DNA from: DATKGN01 sp964385705 | GTDB lineage: Bacteria > Patescibacteriota > Microgenomatia > UBA10105 > UBA927 | Direction: 5' to 3' | Length of the DNA stretch: 17,185 nt | Assembly (NCBI GenBank): GCA_964385705.1 | Contig: CAYLQG010000022.1 | Location: forward strand, 1-17,185 | In this document: piece after piece, positions 7,050-14,413 of the stretch | How the letters are laid out: the number at the start of each line of letters is the position of its first letter | How positions within the stretch are numbered: position 1 is the stretch's first letter | Position numbers and translations under genes: made by a program | Notes under the pieces: model-generated | Seen by the model: only the letters and a program-made list of their open reading frames with translations | Database searches by the model: none | What the model was told of the DNA's origin: nothing

Positions 7050-7682
7050 CTACGGGCACGCAAGAAGCTCACGGACCTGATGGTACTCACCCTTACCGAG
7101 TTCGCGTAATATTTCAAGATCTGCCCGGTGATGATTCACAATAGGTTGTAATGGCAAATTATATATTCTCTTTCGATCGTGGAGCACTGAAATCATATTA
7201 TCTGCATATTGTCGGAACACGTCCGACTGATATGATTCAGAAATCGGTTTCGGTATTCCCGGTAATAAGTTGGTAATAGTAATTATCTTATCCTCAAATA
7301 CCGGATTTAATAACCTTTGTACCTGTTCAAACACTTTTTCCGCAACGGCGACGTCGGTTTGGATTGTCGGAGACCAATCTATCACGCTATCCATAAACAT
7401 TTCCCATGCGTAGTTCGTGGCGAACGCTTGCGGTAAACTGTAGATGGCAGATACGTCAGCAATTGCAATAAATTTATCATCAATGGCATCGGCAGCTGTG
7501 GGAAAAGCTTCATGTATAAGTTCCAACTTTTGGGAAGCCGACACTTTTGGGCCTTCCGTTTCCACTTGGCCAAACGATGTAAGAAACAAATCAAGGCCAT
7601 CTAATGGTGTTGATTCCGACCTCGGCTCAAAGTAGCGGTGAGAAGATTCAATAAATGATCCGTTGTATTGATCCATAAGCAT
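7050..7682 (-). CDS. Hypothetical protein, antisense within ATPase locus
   Basis: I do not recognise this 210-aa protein. It has no signal peptide or membrane helix and looks like a soluble alpha-helical protein with a His-rich spot (NHH) near the C-terminus. It sits on the minus strand between the c-like gene, with only 8 bases between their stop codons, and the b-like gene, so it interrupts the ATPase locus. A promoter TTGCTT-16-TACAAT precedes it on the minus strand. Given that promoter, the in-frame ATG at 7676 may be the real start, trimming two residues. It may be a recent insertion or an unrelated gene. Confidence 0.65.
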   Translation of the reverse strand: MLMDQYNGSFIESSHRYFEPRSESTPLDGLDLFLTSFGQVETEGPKVSASQKLELIHEAFPTAADAIDDKFIAIADVSAIYSLPQAFATNYAWEMFMDSVIDWSPTIQTDVAVAEKVFEQVQRLLNPVFEDKIITITNLLPGIPKPISESYQSDVFRQYADNMISVLHDRKRIYNLPLQPIVNHHRADLEILRELGKGEYHQVRELLACP

Positions 7683-7685
7683 CGT

Positions 7686-7713
7686 ATTGTATCTTATTTT
7701 CGTTGAAAAGCAA
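7686..7713 (-). promoter_or_regulatory. Minus-strand promoter for the antisense gene
   Basis: On the minus strand TTGCTT (7713-7708), a 16-bp spacer and TACAAT (7691-7686) precede ATG codons at 7682 and 7676. The expected transcription start near 7679 favours the ATG at 7676 and a leaderless or near-leaderless mRNA. Confidence 0.55.
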
Positions 7714-7743
7714 ATACTATAAGGTATTATTTAGATTCGAGTA

Positions 7744-7772
7744 TGGACATAGAAGGGACAGTTGCCTAATAT
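7744..7772 (+). promoter_or_regulatory. Promoter for the b-like gene, leaderless
   Basis: TGGACA (7744-7749), a 17-bp spacer and TAATAT (7767-7772) place the start of transcription about at the ATG at 7779. An overlapping TATAGA lies at 7770-7775. The rest of the ATPase genes would therefore be transcribed separately from the c-like gene. Confidence 0.6.
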
Positions 7773-7778
7773 AGATTT

Positions 7779-8504
7779 ATGGACCCGATTACCGTCATGG
7801 TCTATTTTGTTGCTATTCTTTTCGCCCTTCAATGCGTGACCTTTTTTATGGTCCTCCAGATGAGGCTGAAACAGCCTCGGACATTCGGTTCAACGCTCAT
7901 GGAAAATAGGGCAAAAACGAACAGCGTTCTTCGGAAAGCCATTGAGCAGGCAAATAAAATCCTCGTGTCAGCGGAACTCAAGGGTATCCAGCTCATTTCA
8001 AAGCAAAAGTTAAGCGGCGGCGAGCTTACTGATCAGTTTAATGCCCATTTAGCGACCATAGAAAAGGCGCTCCAGGATCAATTGGAAAGGAATGTTGCCC
8101 ACACGGAGGAAGCCTACAATAGCTTCATCACCCAGTCGGAGGATATGATCAAAACGCATATTTCCCAGAATCAGAAGGCGCTTGAGGATAAAGCGGAGAA
8201 GATGGTTGTTGATACCGAGGGGCTTTTACAGAAATTTACCGTCGAAGTGGAGGAAAAAATCAAGGGCGAGGTTGCGGGCGAGCTTGAGAAGGCAAAACAT
8301 GAGATCGAGGTATATAAAGGGGAGCGTATGCGCGTTCTGGACGAGCGGATTGTCGATATACTTGAGGAGGTTGTGCGGGTGACGCTCGATAAAAAACTGA
8401 CGCTTGCCGATCAGAGCGACTTTGTCTATAAGGCGCTCGAACAAGCCAAAAAGGATAACGCGTTCGGCGATAAGACGCCGAGGCCGGAGAAGAAAGCTGT
8501 ATGA
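7779..8504 (+). CDS. atpF: ATPase peripheral stalk subunit b-like protein
   Basis: This 241-aa protein has one N-terminal membrane helix (residues about 5-28), a short basic link (MRLKQPR) and then a long charged helical region, highly Glu/Lys-rich between about 85 and 215, that should form a coiled coil. This is the architecture of F-type subunit b, the stator stalk that ties the F1 head to the membrane. It is about 75 residues longer than usual, suggesting a longer stalk or an extra C-terminal part. Its stop overlaps the start of the delta gene by ATGA, implying translational coupling and supporting the assignment. Sequence similarity for b is always weak, so the call rests mostly on topology and gene order. 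Confidence 0.75.
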   Translation: MDPITVMVYFVAILFALQCVTFFMVLQMRLKQPRTFGSTLMENRAKTNSVLRKAIEQANKILVSAELKGIQLISKQKLSGGELTDQFNAHLATIEKALQDQLERNVAHTEEAYNSFITQSEDMIKTHISQNQKALEDKAEKMVVDTEGLLQKFTVEVEEKIKGEVAGELEKAKHEIEVYKGERMRVLDERIVDILEEVVRVTLDKKLTLADQSDFVYKALEQAKKDNAFGDKTPRPEKKAV

Positions 8505-9007
8505 CACCGTTTGAAACGATCCTCAAAACGAGCTTTGTGAAGGCAGATGTCCACCGCCGCATCCGGATTCTGCGACAGTTCTTAGAGCAGAAGTACTATG
8601 GTAAAGGTGAAAAGCTCAATTTGAAGGAGTTCCTGGATAAGGAAAAAGTCTCCGACACCGATAAAACGGTGCTTGCCGCGTGGGGGCCTGAGTTGTTAGA
8701 AGGGATAACCAAGGAAAATGCCTATGATCTGACCGATGCAATGACCGATGAAATCAAAGAATTGCCGCTTATCACATTATACATACCATATGAACCAGAT
8801 GAGGCAACGATTGGGCGCATCGGGACGTGGTTCAGGGAAAATGTAGACAAAAGAACTCTTGTAGATATTAACGTCGAGTCTTCAGTTTTCGGAGGCTGCG
8901 CGTTCGCCAGAGACGGAGTCTATCACGATTATTCGCTTCGCGGATTATTAAGCAGGCATTACGGCGAGATACGGACGATATTTGATCAGTACGCCAAGCA
9001 ATTGTGA
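8501..9007 (+). CDS. atpH: F1 delta subunit-like protein
   Basis: The 168-aa length fits F1 delta (about 175-180 aa), the protein that joins the top of the alpha/beta head to subunit b. The N-terminal ~105 residues are helical, as expected. The C-terminal part contains VESSVFGGCAFARDGVYHDYSLRG (in two segments, about residues 127-150), matching the delta signature in which a Gly-Gly is followed by strands and an S-x-R-G motif. It overlaps b by four bases and precedes alpha by 33 bases, the standard b-delta-alpha order. A Cys in place of the usual hydrophobic residue after Gly-Gly is unusual. Confidence 0.78.
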   Translation: MTPFETILKTSFVKADVHRRIRILRQFLEQKYYGKGEKLNLKEFLDKEKVSDTDKTVLAAWGPELLEGITKENAYDLTDAMTDEIKELPLITLYIPYEPDEATIGRIGTWFRENVDKRTLVDINVESSVFGGCAFARDGVYHDYSLRGLLSRHYGEIRTIFDQYAKQL

Positions 9008-9040
9008 CAAAAAGCCCCTTGCAGTTCATGCCATAATAGA

Positions 9041-10684
9041 ATGAATACTATGATTAAGAAACCACGAGCACGATTAACCCTCGATCCGCCGGCTTTGCCG
9101 CCTCCTGTTAGTGCGCCTGTAGCTTCGTCTCCGACGCCGCCTGTCTCAGCTCTTCAAGCGGATCCGTCTCCCGCGCCACAAGAAAGCGCACCTACCGACA
9201 GACCTGTGCCCAAAAACGGCGAGAAAGAGGTCGGATACGTCATATCCACCCAGGATTATATCGTCTTCCTTGAGGGCCTACCGACGGTCAAAATGTATGA
9301 CATTATCGTTACAAAAACCGGCGCCAGGGCGCTTGTCTCAGCTCTCGAGAAAGATCATGTAGAAGCCCTCATGCTTGATGCGGAGCGGCCGAAGCCGGGC
9401 GATTACTTTGAACTATCGAGCATCGGTCTTCACCTTCCGCTCCACGTTAATCTTTTCGGACGCACCATTAATCCGCTTGGCGTTCCTTTGGACGGTAAAG
9501 CCGGACTTCCCCCCGGTGGGGAACCGATCGATCTTGATATCACTGCACCTGGAATTGACGGCCGCGAGATCGTAGCGGATCAATTCTATACAGGAATCAC
9601 TGTCGTTGACACCCTGATCCCCATTGGCAAAGGACAGCGCGAACTGATCATGTGTGAGCCGCGGAGCGGTAAGGAGGAATTTTTCCTTGATATTATCCAA
9701 AGCCAGAAAACGCAGAACCGGATCTGCATCTATGCCGCCGTCGGACGGAGTGAAATTGAGGTGAAACGGATGACGGAGGAAATCCATCGGATCGGCGCGG
9801 ACACATATACCGTTATTATCGCGGCCACGTCCAATGAGTCGGCGCCGATGATTCAGATTGCGCCGTCGATCGCCTGCGCGCTTGCAGAGTATCACCGGAA
9901 CCACGGGAAACACGTGCTTCTCATCATCGACGATTTCGGAGCACAGGCCAAGTACGCCCGTGAAATTTCGCTTCTTGCCGGCCGGATACCGGGTCGCGAG
10001 AGCTATCCTGCCGATATTTTTTACCAGCATAGCGGACAGGTGGAGCGTGCGGGCAACTTTAATGAGCATTATGGAAAAGGAAGCATCACGATGCTTCCGG
10101 TCATTGAGACCTATGTTGAAAACTTTACTGCGCTTATTCCAACCAACGTCATGAGTATGACCGACGGCCATATTCTTATGACATCGAACCTTAGGGCTCA
10201 GGGTATTTATCCTGCCATCGAGGTTGATAGGTCGGTCACCCGTGTCGGACGGCAGACGCAAACATTCATTCATAAAGTATTGTCCGACCGAGTCAGATCA
10301 CTCCTCGCCGAATATCATGAGCTAGAGCGGTATGGTCGGTTCGGAAGTGAACTTTCCCTTGAGACGCAGCTCAAGATTAAGCGGGGGAAAATCGTTGAAG
10401 AACTCCTTAGGCAGGAGCCATTAACCTCCTTGCCTCCCGAGACGCAGATTATGTACCTTTCCCTCGTATTTGCCGGATTTTTCGATAAGAGAGATCTCGA
10501 GACGATTAGGACTGATAAAGTCAAAATTATCGATGCTATCAATAAGGGGAAAGAATTCACAGAGATTGCTGAATATATTAAGACGAAGCAGTCAAATATG
10601 GATGAACTTATTCCGAAGCTACAAAAAGTATTAAAACCTCTGGAGGACGTATGCCAACCATTGCAGACCTCAAGCTCCAATTAG
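9041..10684 (+). CDS. atpA: F1 alpha subunit, non-catalytic, divergent P-loop
   Basis: This is a 547-aa F1 alpha homologue. Residues 1-60 are a low-complexity Pro/Ala/Ser-rich tail. The beta-barrel, nucleotide-binding and helical C-terminal domains follow. The start of the nucleotide-binding domain reads GQRELIMCEPRSGKEEF. The Walker A (205-212) is CEPRSGKE instead of the usual GDRQTGKT: the first Gly is Cys and the Mg-coordinating Thr is Glu212. The Walker B-like segment VLLIIDDF (292-299) is kept. The arginine finger that completes the beta catalytic site is conserved (R401 in SVTRVG). Nucleotide binding at the non-catalytic site is therefore likely weakened or lost while catalysis in beta may persist. 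A CATAAT box lies at 9032-9037; an in-frame ATG at 9050 is an alternative start. The 3' end overlaps gamma by 34 bases. Confidence 0.93.
   Translation: MNTMIKKPRARLTLDPPALPPPVSAPVASSPTPPVSALQADPSPAPQESAPTDRPVPKNGEKEVGYVISTQDYIVFLEGLPTVKMYDIIVTKTGARALVSALEKDHVEALMLDAERPKPGDYFELSSIGLHLPLHVNLFGRTINPLGVPLDGKAGLPPGGEPIDLDITAPGIDGREIVADQFYTGITVVDTLIPIGKGQRELIMCEPRSGKEEFFLDIIQSQKTQNRICIYAAVGRSEIEVKRMTEEIHRIGADTYTVIIAATSNESAPMIQIAPSIACALAEYHRNHGKHVLLIIDDFGAQAKYAREISLLAGRIPGRESYPADIFYQHSGQVERAGNFNEHYGKGSITMLPVIETYVENFTALIPTNVMSMTDGHILMTSNLRAQGIYPAIEVDRSVTRVGRQTQTFIHKVLSDRVRSLLAEYHELERYGRFGSELSLETQLKIKRGKIVEELLRQEPLTSLPPETQIMYLSLVFAGFFDKRDLETIRTDKVKIIDAINKGKEFTEIAEYIKTKQSNMDELIPKLQKVLKPLEDVCQPLQTSSSN
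10642..10647 (+). promoter_or_regulatory. Shine-Dalgarno for gamma
   Basis: GGAGGA lies just before the gamma ATG at 10651, inside the end of the alpha gene. It is the clearest ribosome binding site in the window and supports the overlapping start. The spacing of about 3-4 bases is short. Confidence 0.65.
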
Positions 10685-11526
10685 ACGATGCCATCACCTT
10701 GTCACTCATCTCGTCGGCATTCACCGAAGCCTCAGCTGCGGGCTTGCAGAAAGTAAAAAAGCAATTTGAGATCAACCAGCAGTTCTATGATGAAATCAGC
10801 CACGTCTATCATTTGGTGAGGGCTAGCGGTGAACGGCTTCAGCTTGAGAAAAAAATCGCACCACTGGAAAAGAAAATCGTTTCGGTCGCGATGACCAGTA
10901 ATCAGCGATTTTACGGCAATTTGAACGTCAACGTTATGCGCGGATATCTCGAGGAAATTCAGAAACAAAAGACGGACGTATTGGTTATAGGCCTTACAGG
11001 AATCGATTTTATGAAGTCATCCGGCTACGTGAAACCCTATAACACGATGATGTTCGACAAAGACAGTCCGACAAATATTGAGATCCAAAAGTTTCTCGAT
11101 GCGACTGCTCAATACGACTCGATTCTCGTCTATTTTCCGAAATTCGTTTCGCTCGTGACTCAAACCGTCGGCGTTATCGACATTACCCAGACCATAAGTC
11201 CCACCGATCAGACGCCGGAGGAGGAGATACACATCCTGTTTGAGCCTGAGTATTCGAAAATTCTTGATTTTTTCAAGCGGCAAGTCCGGAACCTTCTCCT
11301 TATGCGCGTTCTCCTAGAAGCCAGCTTATCCCGTACGAGCGCGCGGCTAATCACCATGAGCTCGGCAGAAGAGCGAGCGGACGATCTTATCAAAGAAACC
11401 AAAGGACAACTCCGTAAAATCCAGTTATCTATCGCAAACCGCCGGCTCCTTGAGACATTCGCCGGTATCGGTAAATGGAAAAAGAAAAAGAAAAAGAAAT
11501 ATGAAGAGGAACTGCTAACAAATTAA
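10651..11526 (+). CDS. atpG: F1 gamma subunit (central shaft)
   Basis: This 291-aa protein matches F1 gamma, the rotating shaft inside the alpha/beta ring. The N-terminal helix (IADLKLQLDDAI..., then ISSAFTEASAAGLQKVKK) corresponds to the usual segment with S-A-A-K-L. TSNQRFYGNLNVNV (about 89-102) corresponds to TSDRGLCGGLNSNV. The C-terminal helix (SRTSARLITMSSAEERADDL, then LRKIQLSIANRRLLE) corresponds to the M-x-x-A-x-x-N-A...N-x-x-R-Q-x-x-I-T pattern. Beyond the normal end it carries about 15 extra residues, beginning with seven lysines and followed by YEEELLTN. In known structures this end lies at the top of the head near delta. The last codons run into the octamer repeat array, so the tail may have grown by repeat invasion. 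Confidence 0.88.
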   Translation: MPTIADLKLQLDDAITLSLISSAFTEASAAGLQKVKKQFEINQQFYDEISHVYHLVRASGERLQLEKKIAPLEKKIVSVAMTSNQRFYGNLNVNVMRGYLEEIQKQKTDVLVIGLTGIDFMKSSGYVKPYNTMMFDKDSPTNIEIQKFLDATAQYDSILVYFPKFVSLVTQTVGVIDITQTISPTDQTPEEEIHILFEPEYSKILDFFKRQVRNLLLMRVLLEASLSRTSARLITMSSAEERADDLIKETKGQLRKIQLSIANRRLLETFAGIGKWKKKKKKKYEEELLTN

Positions 11527-11683
11527 CAATACAACGATACAACGATACAACAATACAACAATACAACAATACAACAATGCGACAATACAACCAAGTAACA
11601 AAATAACAATACAACAATACAACAATGCGACCGATTAACAAAATAACAATACGACAATAGACAAATTAACCAAGTGACCAAGC
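11517..11683. repeat. Octamer tandem array between gamma and beta
   Basis: About twenty 8-bp units run almost without break. The main unit is AACAATAC, with variants AACGATAC, AACAATGC, GACAATAC, AACCAAGT and AACAAAAT. One unit near 11661 has lost a base. The first unit (11517-11524) overlaps the last gamma codons, and the gamma stop lies at the junction with the second. A higher-order pattern is visible, with AACAAAAT followed by AACAATAC repeated at 11597 and 11637. The array occupies nearly the whole gap between gamma and beta and is Thr/Asn-like purine/C-rich with no open hairpin. Confidence 0.9.
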
Positions 11684-11697
11684 GCATGAATGATTCA

Positions 11698-11726
11698 TTC
11701 ACAAGCGGGCGATAATACTTCATAAT
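11698..11726 (+). promoter_or_regulatory. Promoter for the beta gene
   Basis: TTCACA (11698-11703), a 17-bp spacer and CATAAT (11721-11726) lie just after the octamer array. The ATG at 11736 is 9 bases beyond the -10. AAGGA at 11729-11733 is too close to the ATG to act as a normal ribosome site. Beta may be expressed separately from alpha and gamma. Confidence 0.5.
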
Positions 11727-11735
11727 TTAAGGACT

Positions 11736-13346
11736 ATGGACGAACCGGTTGTTAAACAAGAAAAAATGAAACCGCAGGATGCGCCAGTAAGCCAGTTCCG
11801 CGGCCGTGTACGGGCCGTGAGAGGGCAAATAGTTGAGGTTGAGTATGATTCGACTGAGTTCTTACCGAAGTTTTACGAAATCCTTACCAGCCCCGAAAAT
11901 ACCAAGCTTCGCCTCGAAGTGTACGCCTATAGTGAGGATAATTCATTATTCTGTCTCTCCTTAACCAAACGGAGCGCGCTCTACCGCAATATGCCGATTA
12001 TTACGACGGGGGCGCCGCTCCAGGTTTTGGCGGGTAAAGCCGTTCTTGGTCGCGTTTTTAACCTTTTCGGCGATCCCGTAGACAACAAGGGGGAGATCAA
12101 AAACCCGGCATTGAAGTCAATTTACCATGACCGGGATCAGGTTATTGACGTTATTACCTCCCAGGAGATCGTAGAGACCGGGATTAAACAGATCGATTTC
12201 CTTACCCCCTTCGTGAAGGGTGGTCGTATCGGATTCGTCGGCGGCGCCGGTGTTGGGAAAACCGTTCTTATGACCGAACTTCTCCATAACATTACCTACA
12301 AACATGAAGGAGTCTCCATCTTCGCCGGTATCGGAGAGCGCATTCGTGAGGGCCATGAGCTTATGAAGGCGCTTGAAGCGTCCAAAGTCATCGATCGGGT
12401 CGCGCTCATCTTTGGCCAAATGAATGAAAACGCCATTATCCGTTTTCGTATTGCGTGGGCCGCGTCATCGCTTGCCGAATATTACCGGGATACGGATAAG
12501 AAGGACGTCCTCTTTTTCGCTGACAACGTGTACCGGTTTATCCAGGCCGGAGCCGAAGTGTCGGCGGTATTAGGTTCAATTCCTTCGGAGTTAGGCTACC
12601 AAGCCACGCTTGAGACCGAAATTTCCAATTTTGAGAACAGACTTGTGTCGACGAAGACCGGCGGTATTACGTCCGTTCAAACGGTCTACGTGCCCGCAGA
12701 TGAGCTTTCAGACGTCGGTGTGTCGGCAATTCTTTCCCACTTGGACGCGCAGGTCATTCTTTCCCGCGATAGAGCATCACGGGGTTTTTATCCGCCTATC
12801 GATGCTTTGGCGTCAAGCTCAAACACACTCAATAAACGGGTAGTAGGGGACGAACACTACCAGGTGGCCACCCACGCCCTTGAAATGCTCAATAATCATC
12901 AGCGGTTATCGCGTATCGTTGCCATCGTCGGAGAAGCTGAGTTATCTCCATACGATCAGCTCATCTATCAACGCGCAAAGAAACTTATCAATTATCTTAC
13001 TCAGCCGTTCTTTACAACCGAATCACAAACAGGGAAAAAGGGTGCGCAGGTTGAGCGGATGACCACGGTTCATGATGTGGCGGCCATTATGGCGGGGAAA
13101 TGTGACCAATTACCTGCGGATAAGCTCATGTACATCGGCAGCCTTGCTGACGCAAAGCTTGAAATCAGTGCGTCAGCCTCGGGAACGGAAGAAAAACCCA
13201 AAGAACAGGCCGTTCCCGCCCTTACGGATGAAAAGAAGGCAACATCTCCCGGCCCATCAGTATCAACCAAAGAGCCCTCCAAAGTAGCTGATGCGACAAA
13301 AAAGGCAGAGAGTGCAAAAGTTTCGGATGACAAGCCCAAGGCCTAA
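11736..13346 (+). CDS. atpD: F1 beta subunit, catalytic
   Basis: This 536-aa catalytic subunit hydrolyses or makes ATP. The key residues are all visible: Walker A GGAGVGKT (169-176, Lys175/Thr176), GERIREG (200-206, catalytic Glu201 and Arg202), the Walker B-type Asp263 in LFFADNVYR, and QAGAEVSAVLG, YVPADELSD and LSR motifs. Several usually invariant stretches are altered: MNENAIIR replaces MNEPPGAR. The DELSEED lever that pushes the shaft reads AELSPYD (401-407), having lost three of its five acids. After the normal end at about residue 476 there is a 60-residue Ala/Lys/Ser/Pro-rich tail. In known structures this end faces the membrane. ATPase activity looks feasible; coupling to rotation may differ from standard enzymes. 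Confidence 0.95.
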   Translation: MDEPVVKQEKMKPQDAPVSQFRGRVRAVRGQIVEVEYDSTEFLPKFYEILTSPENTKLRLEVYAYSEDNSLFCLSLTKRSALYRNMPIITTGAPLQVLAGKAVLGRVFNLFGDPVDNKGEIKNPALKSIYHDRDQVIDVITSQEIVETGIKQIDFLTPFVKGGRIGFVGGAGVGKTVLMTELLHNITYKHEGVSIFAGIGERIREGHELMKALEASKVIDRVALIFGQMNENAIIRFRIAWAASSLAEYYRDTDKKDVLFFADNVYRFIQAGAEVSAVLGSIPSELGYQATLETEISNFENRLVSTKTGGITSVQTVYVPADELSDVGVSAILSHLDAQVILSRDRASRGFYPPIDALASSSNTLNKRVVGDEHYQVATHALEMLNNHQRLSRIVAIVGEAELSPYDQLIYQRAKKLINYLTQPFFTTESQTGKKGAQVERMTTVHDVAAIMAGKCDQLPADKLMYIGSLADAKLEISASASGTEEKPKEQAVPALTDEKKATSPGPSVSTKEPSKVADATKKAESAKVSDDKPKA

Positions 13347-13816
13347 AATTGTATCTGGTATATTCTTCTATAAGTTAAGAACCCCATATTTACTATAAAA
13401 ACGATATCGGATTAACAAATTAGTTACTGATAGCAATCGGGTATATAGACTGATAAGCACTCGAACGTAAATTCTACAGATACTAATTAATTCTAAAAAT
13501 ATGATAAGACCATAGGGGAAAAGTGCTAATTATTATAGACTTGATCAAGAAGCTTCTAGTATTTTTATATTTGATTTATAAGTCTACGTGATTTTGTTAC
13601 GCGTACTAAGTTTATCAATTTGAGCGTGTTTTTTGCGCATTTTTGTGGCATATCAGAGGATTTTAGAATCGATAAACGAACCTATAAAAACTATCCACAG
13701 GGTGCATTTTGGGCTTGTAGTATTTTCCTGACCTTTATCAAGAGCCCATTTCTTTCTTTCTGAGAACAAGTATGGTATTTTGTGCAAAGAAGACTCTTTT
13801 GTGACACAATAATCGT
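13347..13816. other. AT-rich gene-free gap between beta and epsilon
   Basis: These 470 bases have stops in all frames and are visibly more AT-rich than the genes. A bulged hairpin, TGGGC-TTG with CAA-GA-GCCCA (13710-13717 with 13739-13748), lies upstream of epsilon and is followed by a pyrimidine run. One DnaA-box-like sequence, CTATCCACA (13691-13699), is present, with one mismatch to consensus. In ordinary ATPase operons epsilon follows beta within a few bases, so the gap is unusual. I recognise no RNA family in it. Confidence 0.6.
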
Positions 13817-14065
13817 ATGGCAGACACGCTACGGGTTCGTATTAACTCGCCGGAAGCTCTTATTTGGGAAGGGGACGCCATTTGGGTGTCTTCTATTAAT
13901 TCGCAGGGGCCCTTCGATATATTGCCATTTCACACGAACTTCATATCTATCATTGAAAATAAGCCGATACGGGTCAACTCAGGAGGTCAGGTGAAGGAGT
14001 ATACCTTTGAACGGTCAGTTATTTATGTCCACTCGAATAAAGTCTACATTTATACGCACATTTAG
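13817..14065 (+). CDS. atpC: F1 epsilon-like protein, beta-sandwich only
   Basis: This 82-aa protein matches the N-terminal beta-sandwich of F1 epsilon. An opening strand pair with INSPEALIWEGDAIWV corresponds to the usual TPE-x-x-x-x-x-G-x-v-x-x-v. GPFDILPFHTNFIS (about 31-44) corresponds to GELGILPGHAPL, and a closing strand pair GQVKEYTFERSVIYVHSNKVYI follows. The normal protein is about 130-140 aa; the C-terminal helical hairpin that inhibits ATP hydrolysis is absent. The stop is clean, so it is a natural short form rather than a frameshift, like some short bacterial epsilons. It would still connect gamma to the c-type ring. It sits alone between two long gene-free stretches. Confidence 0.82.
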   Translation: MADTLRVRINSPEALIWEGDAIWVSSINSQGPFDILPFHTNFISIIENKPIRVNSGGQVKEYTFERSVIYVHSNKVYIYTHI

Positions 14066-14243
14066 GGGATTTCAGCCACTTCTATAGGGTAAATATTCGT
14101 AATATAGGATAAATAAGCCTTTTTTTGAGCCTCCAAGGTAATGAATATCCCAGAGTAAAATGGTCCAAATCCGTGTTTCTGAAACTTCATGTAAAGACAG
14201 TAACGGATGACGCGTAAGTTGAACGATATTGTTAAGTTATAGA

Positions 14244-14283
14244 AAAATCACGACGAGTCCGGGTTTTGGGAAGTCATGATTTT
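14244..14283. other. Strong hairpin in the gene-free region
   Basis: AAAATCA-C-GAC (14244-14254) pairs with GTC-A-TGATTTT (14273-14283), giving ten pairs and one mismatch around an 18-base G/T-rich loop. It could be an RNA element or a protein site. The T residues at its end make it a weak terminator candidate on either strand. Confidence 0.45.
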
Positions 14284-14380
14284 AGAGTCAACGACACGAC
14301 GCTAATTAGTATACTATAAGTTAATAGATATTGGAGATTAATTTCTTCAAATTTGATGGTTTTTGTGTGCTGGATCTGAA

Positions 14381-14413
14381 ATAACGTTTATATAAAAACG
14401 GATCCGTTATAAT
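14381..14413 (+). promoter_or_regulatory. Palindrome overlapping a TATAAT box
   Basis: AACGGATCCGTT (14397-14408) is a perfect 12-bp palindrome whose last T starts TATAAT (14408-14413). ATAACG at 14381-14386 also matches CGTTAT at 14405-14410. This is the layout of an operator over a promoter. The -35 is weak, and no gene follows for about 800 bases, so any transcript would be non-coding. Confidence 0.4.

Noticed and set aside
9413..10273. A 286-aa open frame antisense to alpha
   Set aside because: It lies wholly within the well-supported alpha gene and has no recognisable domain.
11517..11683. CRISPR array
   Set aside because: The units are 8 bp with no spacers, so it is a simple tandem repeat. 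No CRISPR array was seen elsewhere in the window.
13691..13699. DnaA-box-like sequence CTATCCACA in an AT-rich stretch, hinting at an origin
   Set aside because: Only one imperfect box was found and no dnaA/dnaN neighbours are visible.
13782..13994. A 70-aa frame overlapping the epsilon gene
   Set aside because: The overlapping frame from 13817 encodes a recognisable epsilon beta-sandwich, so this one is a shadow.
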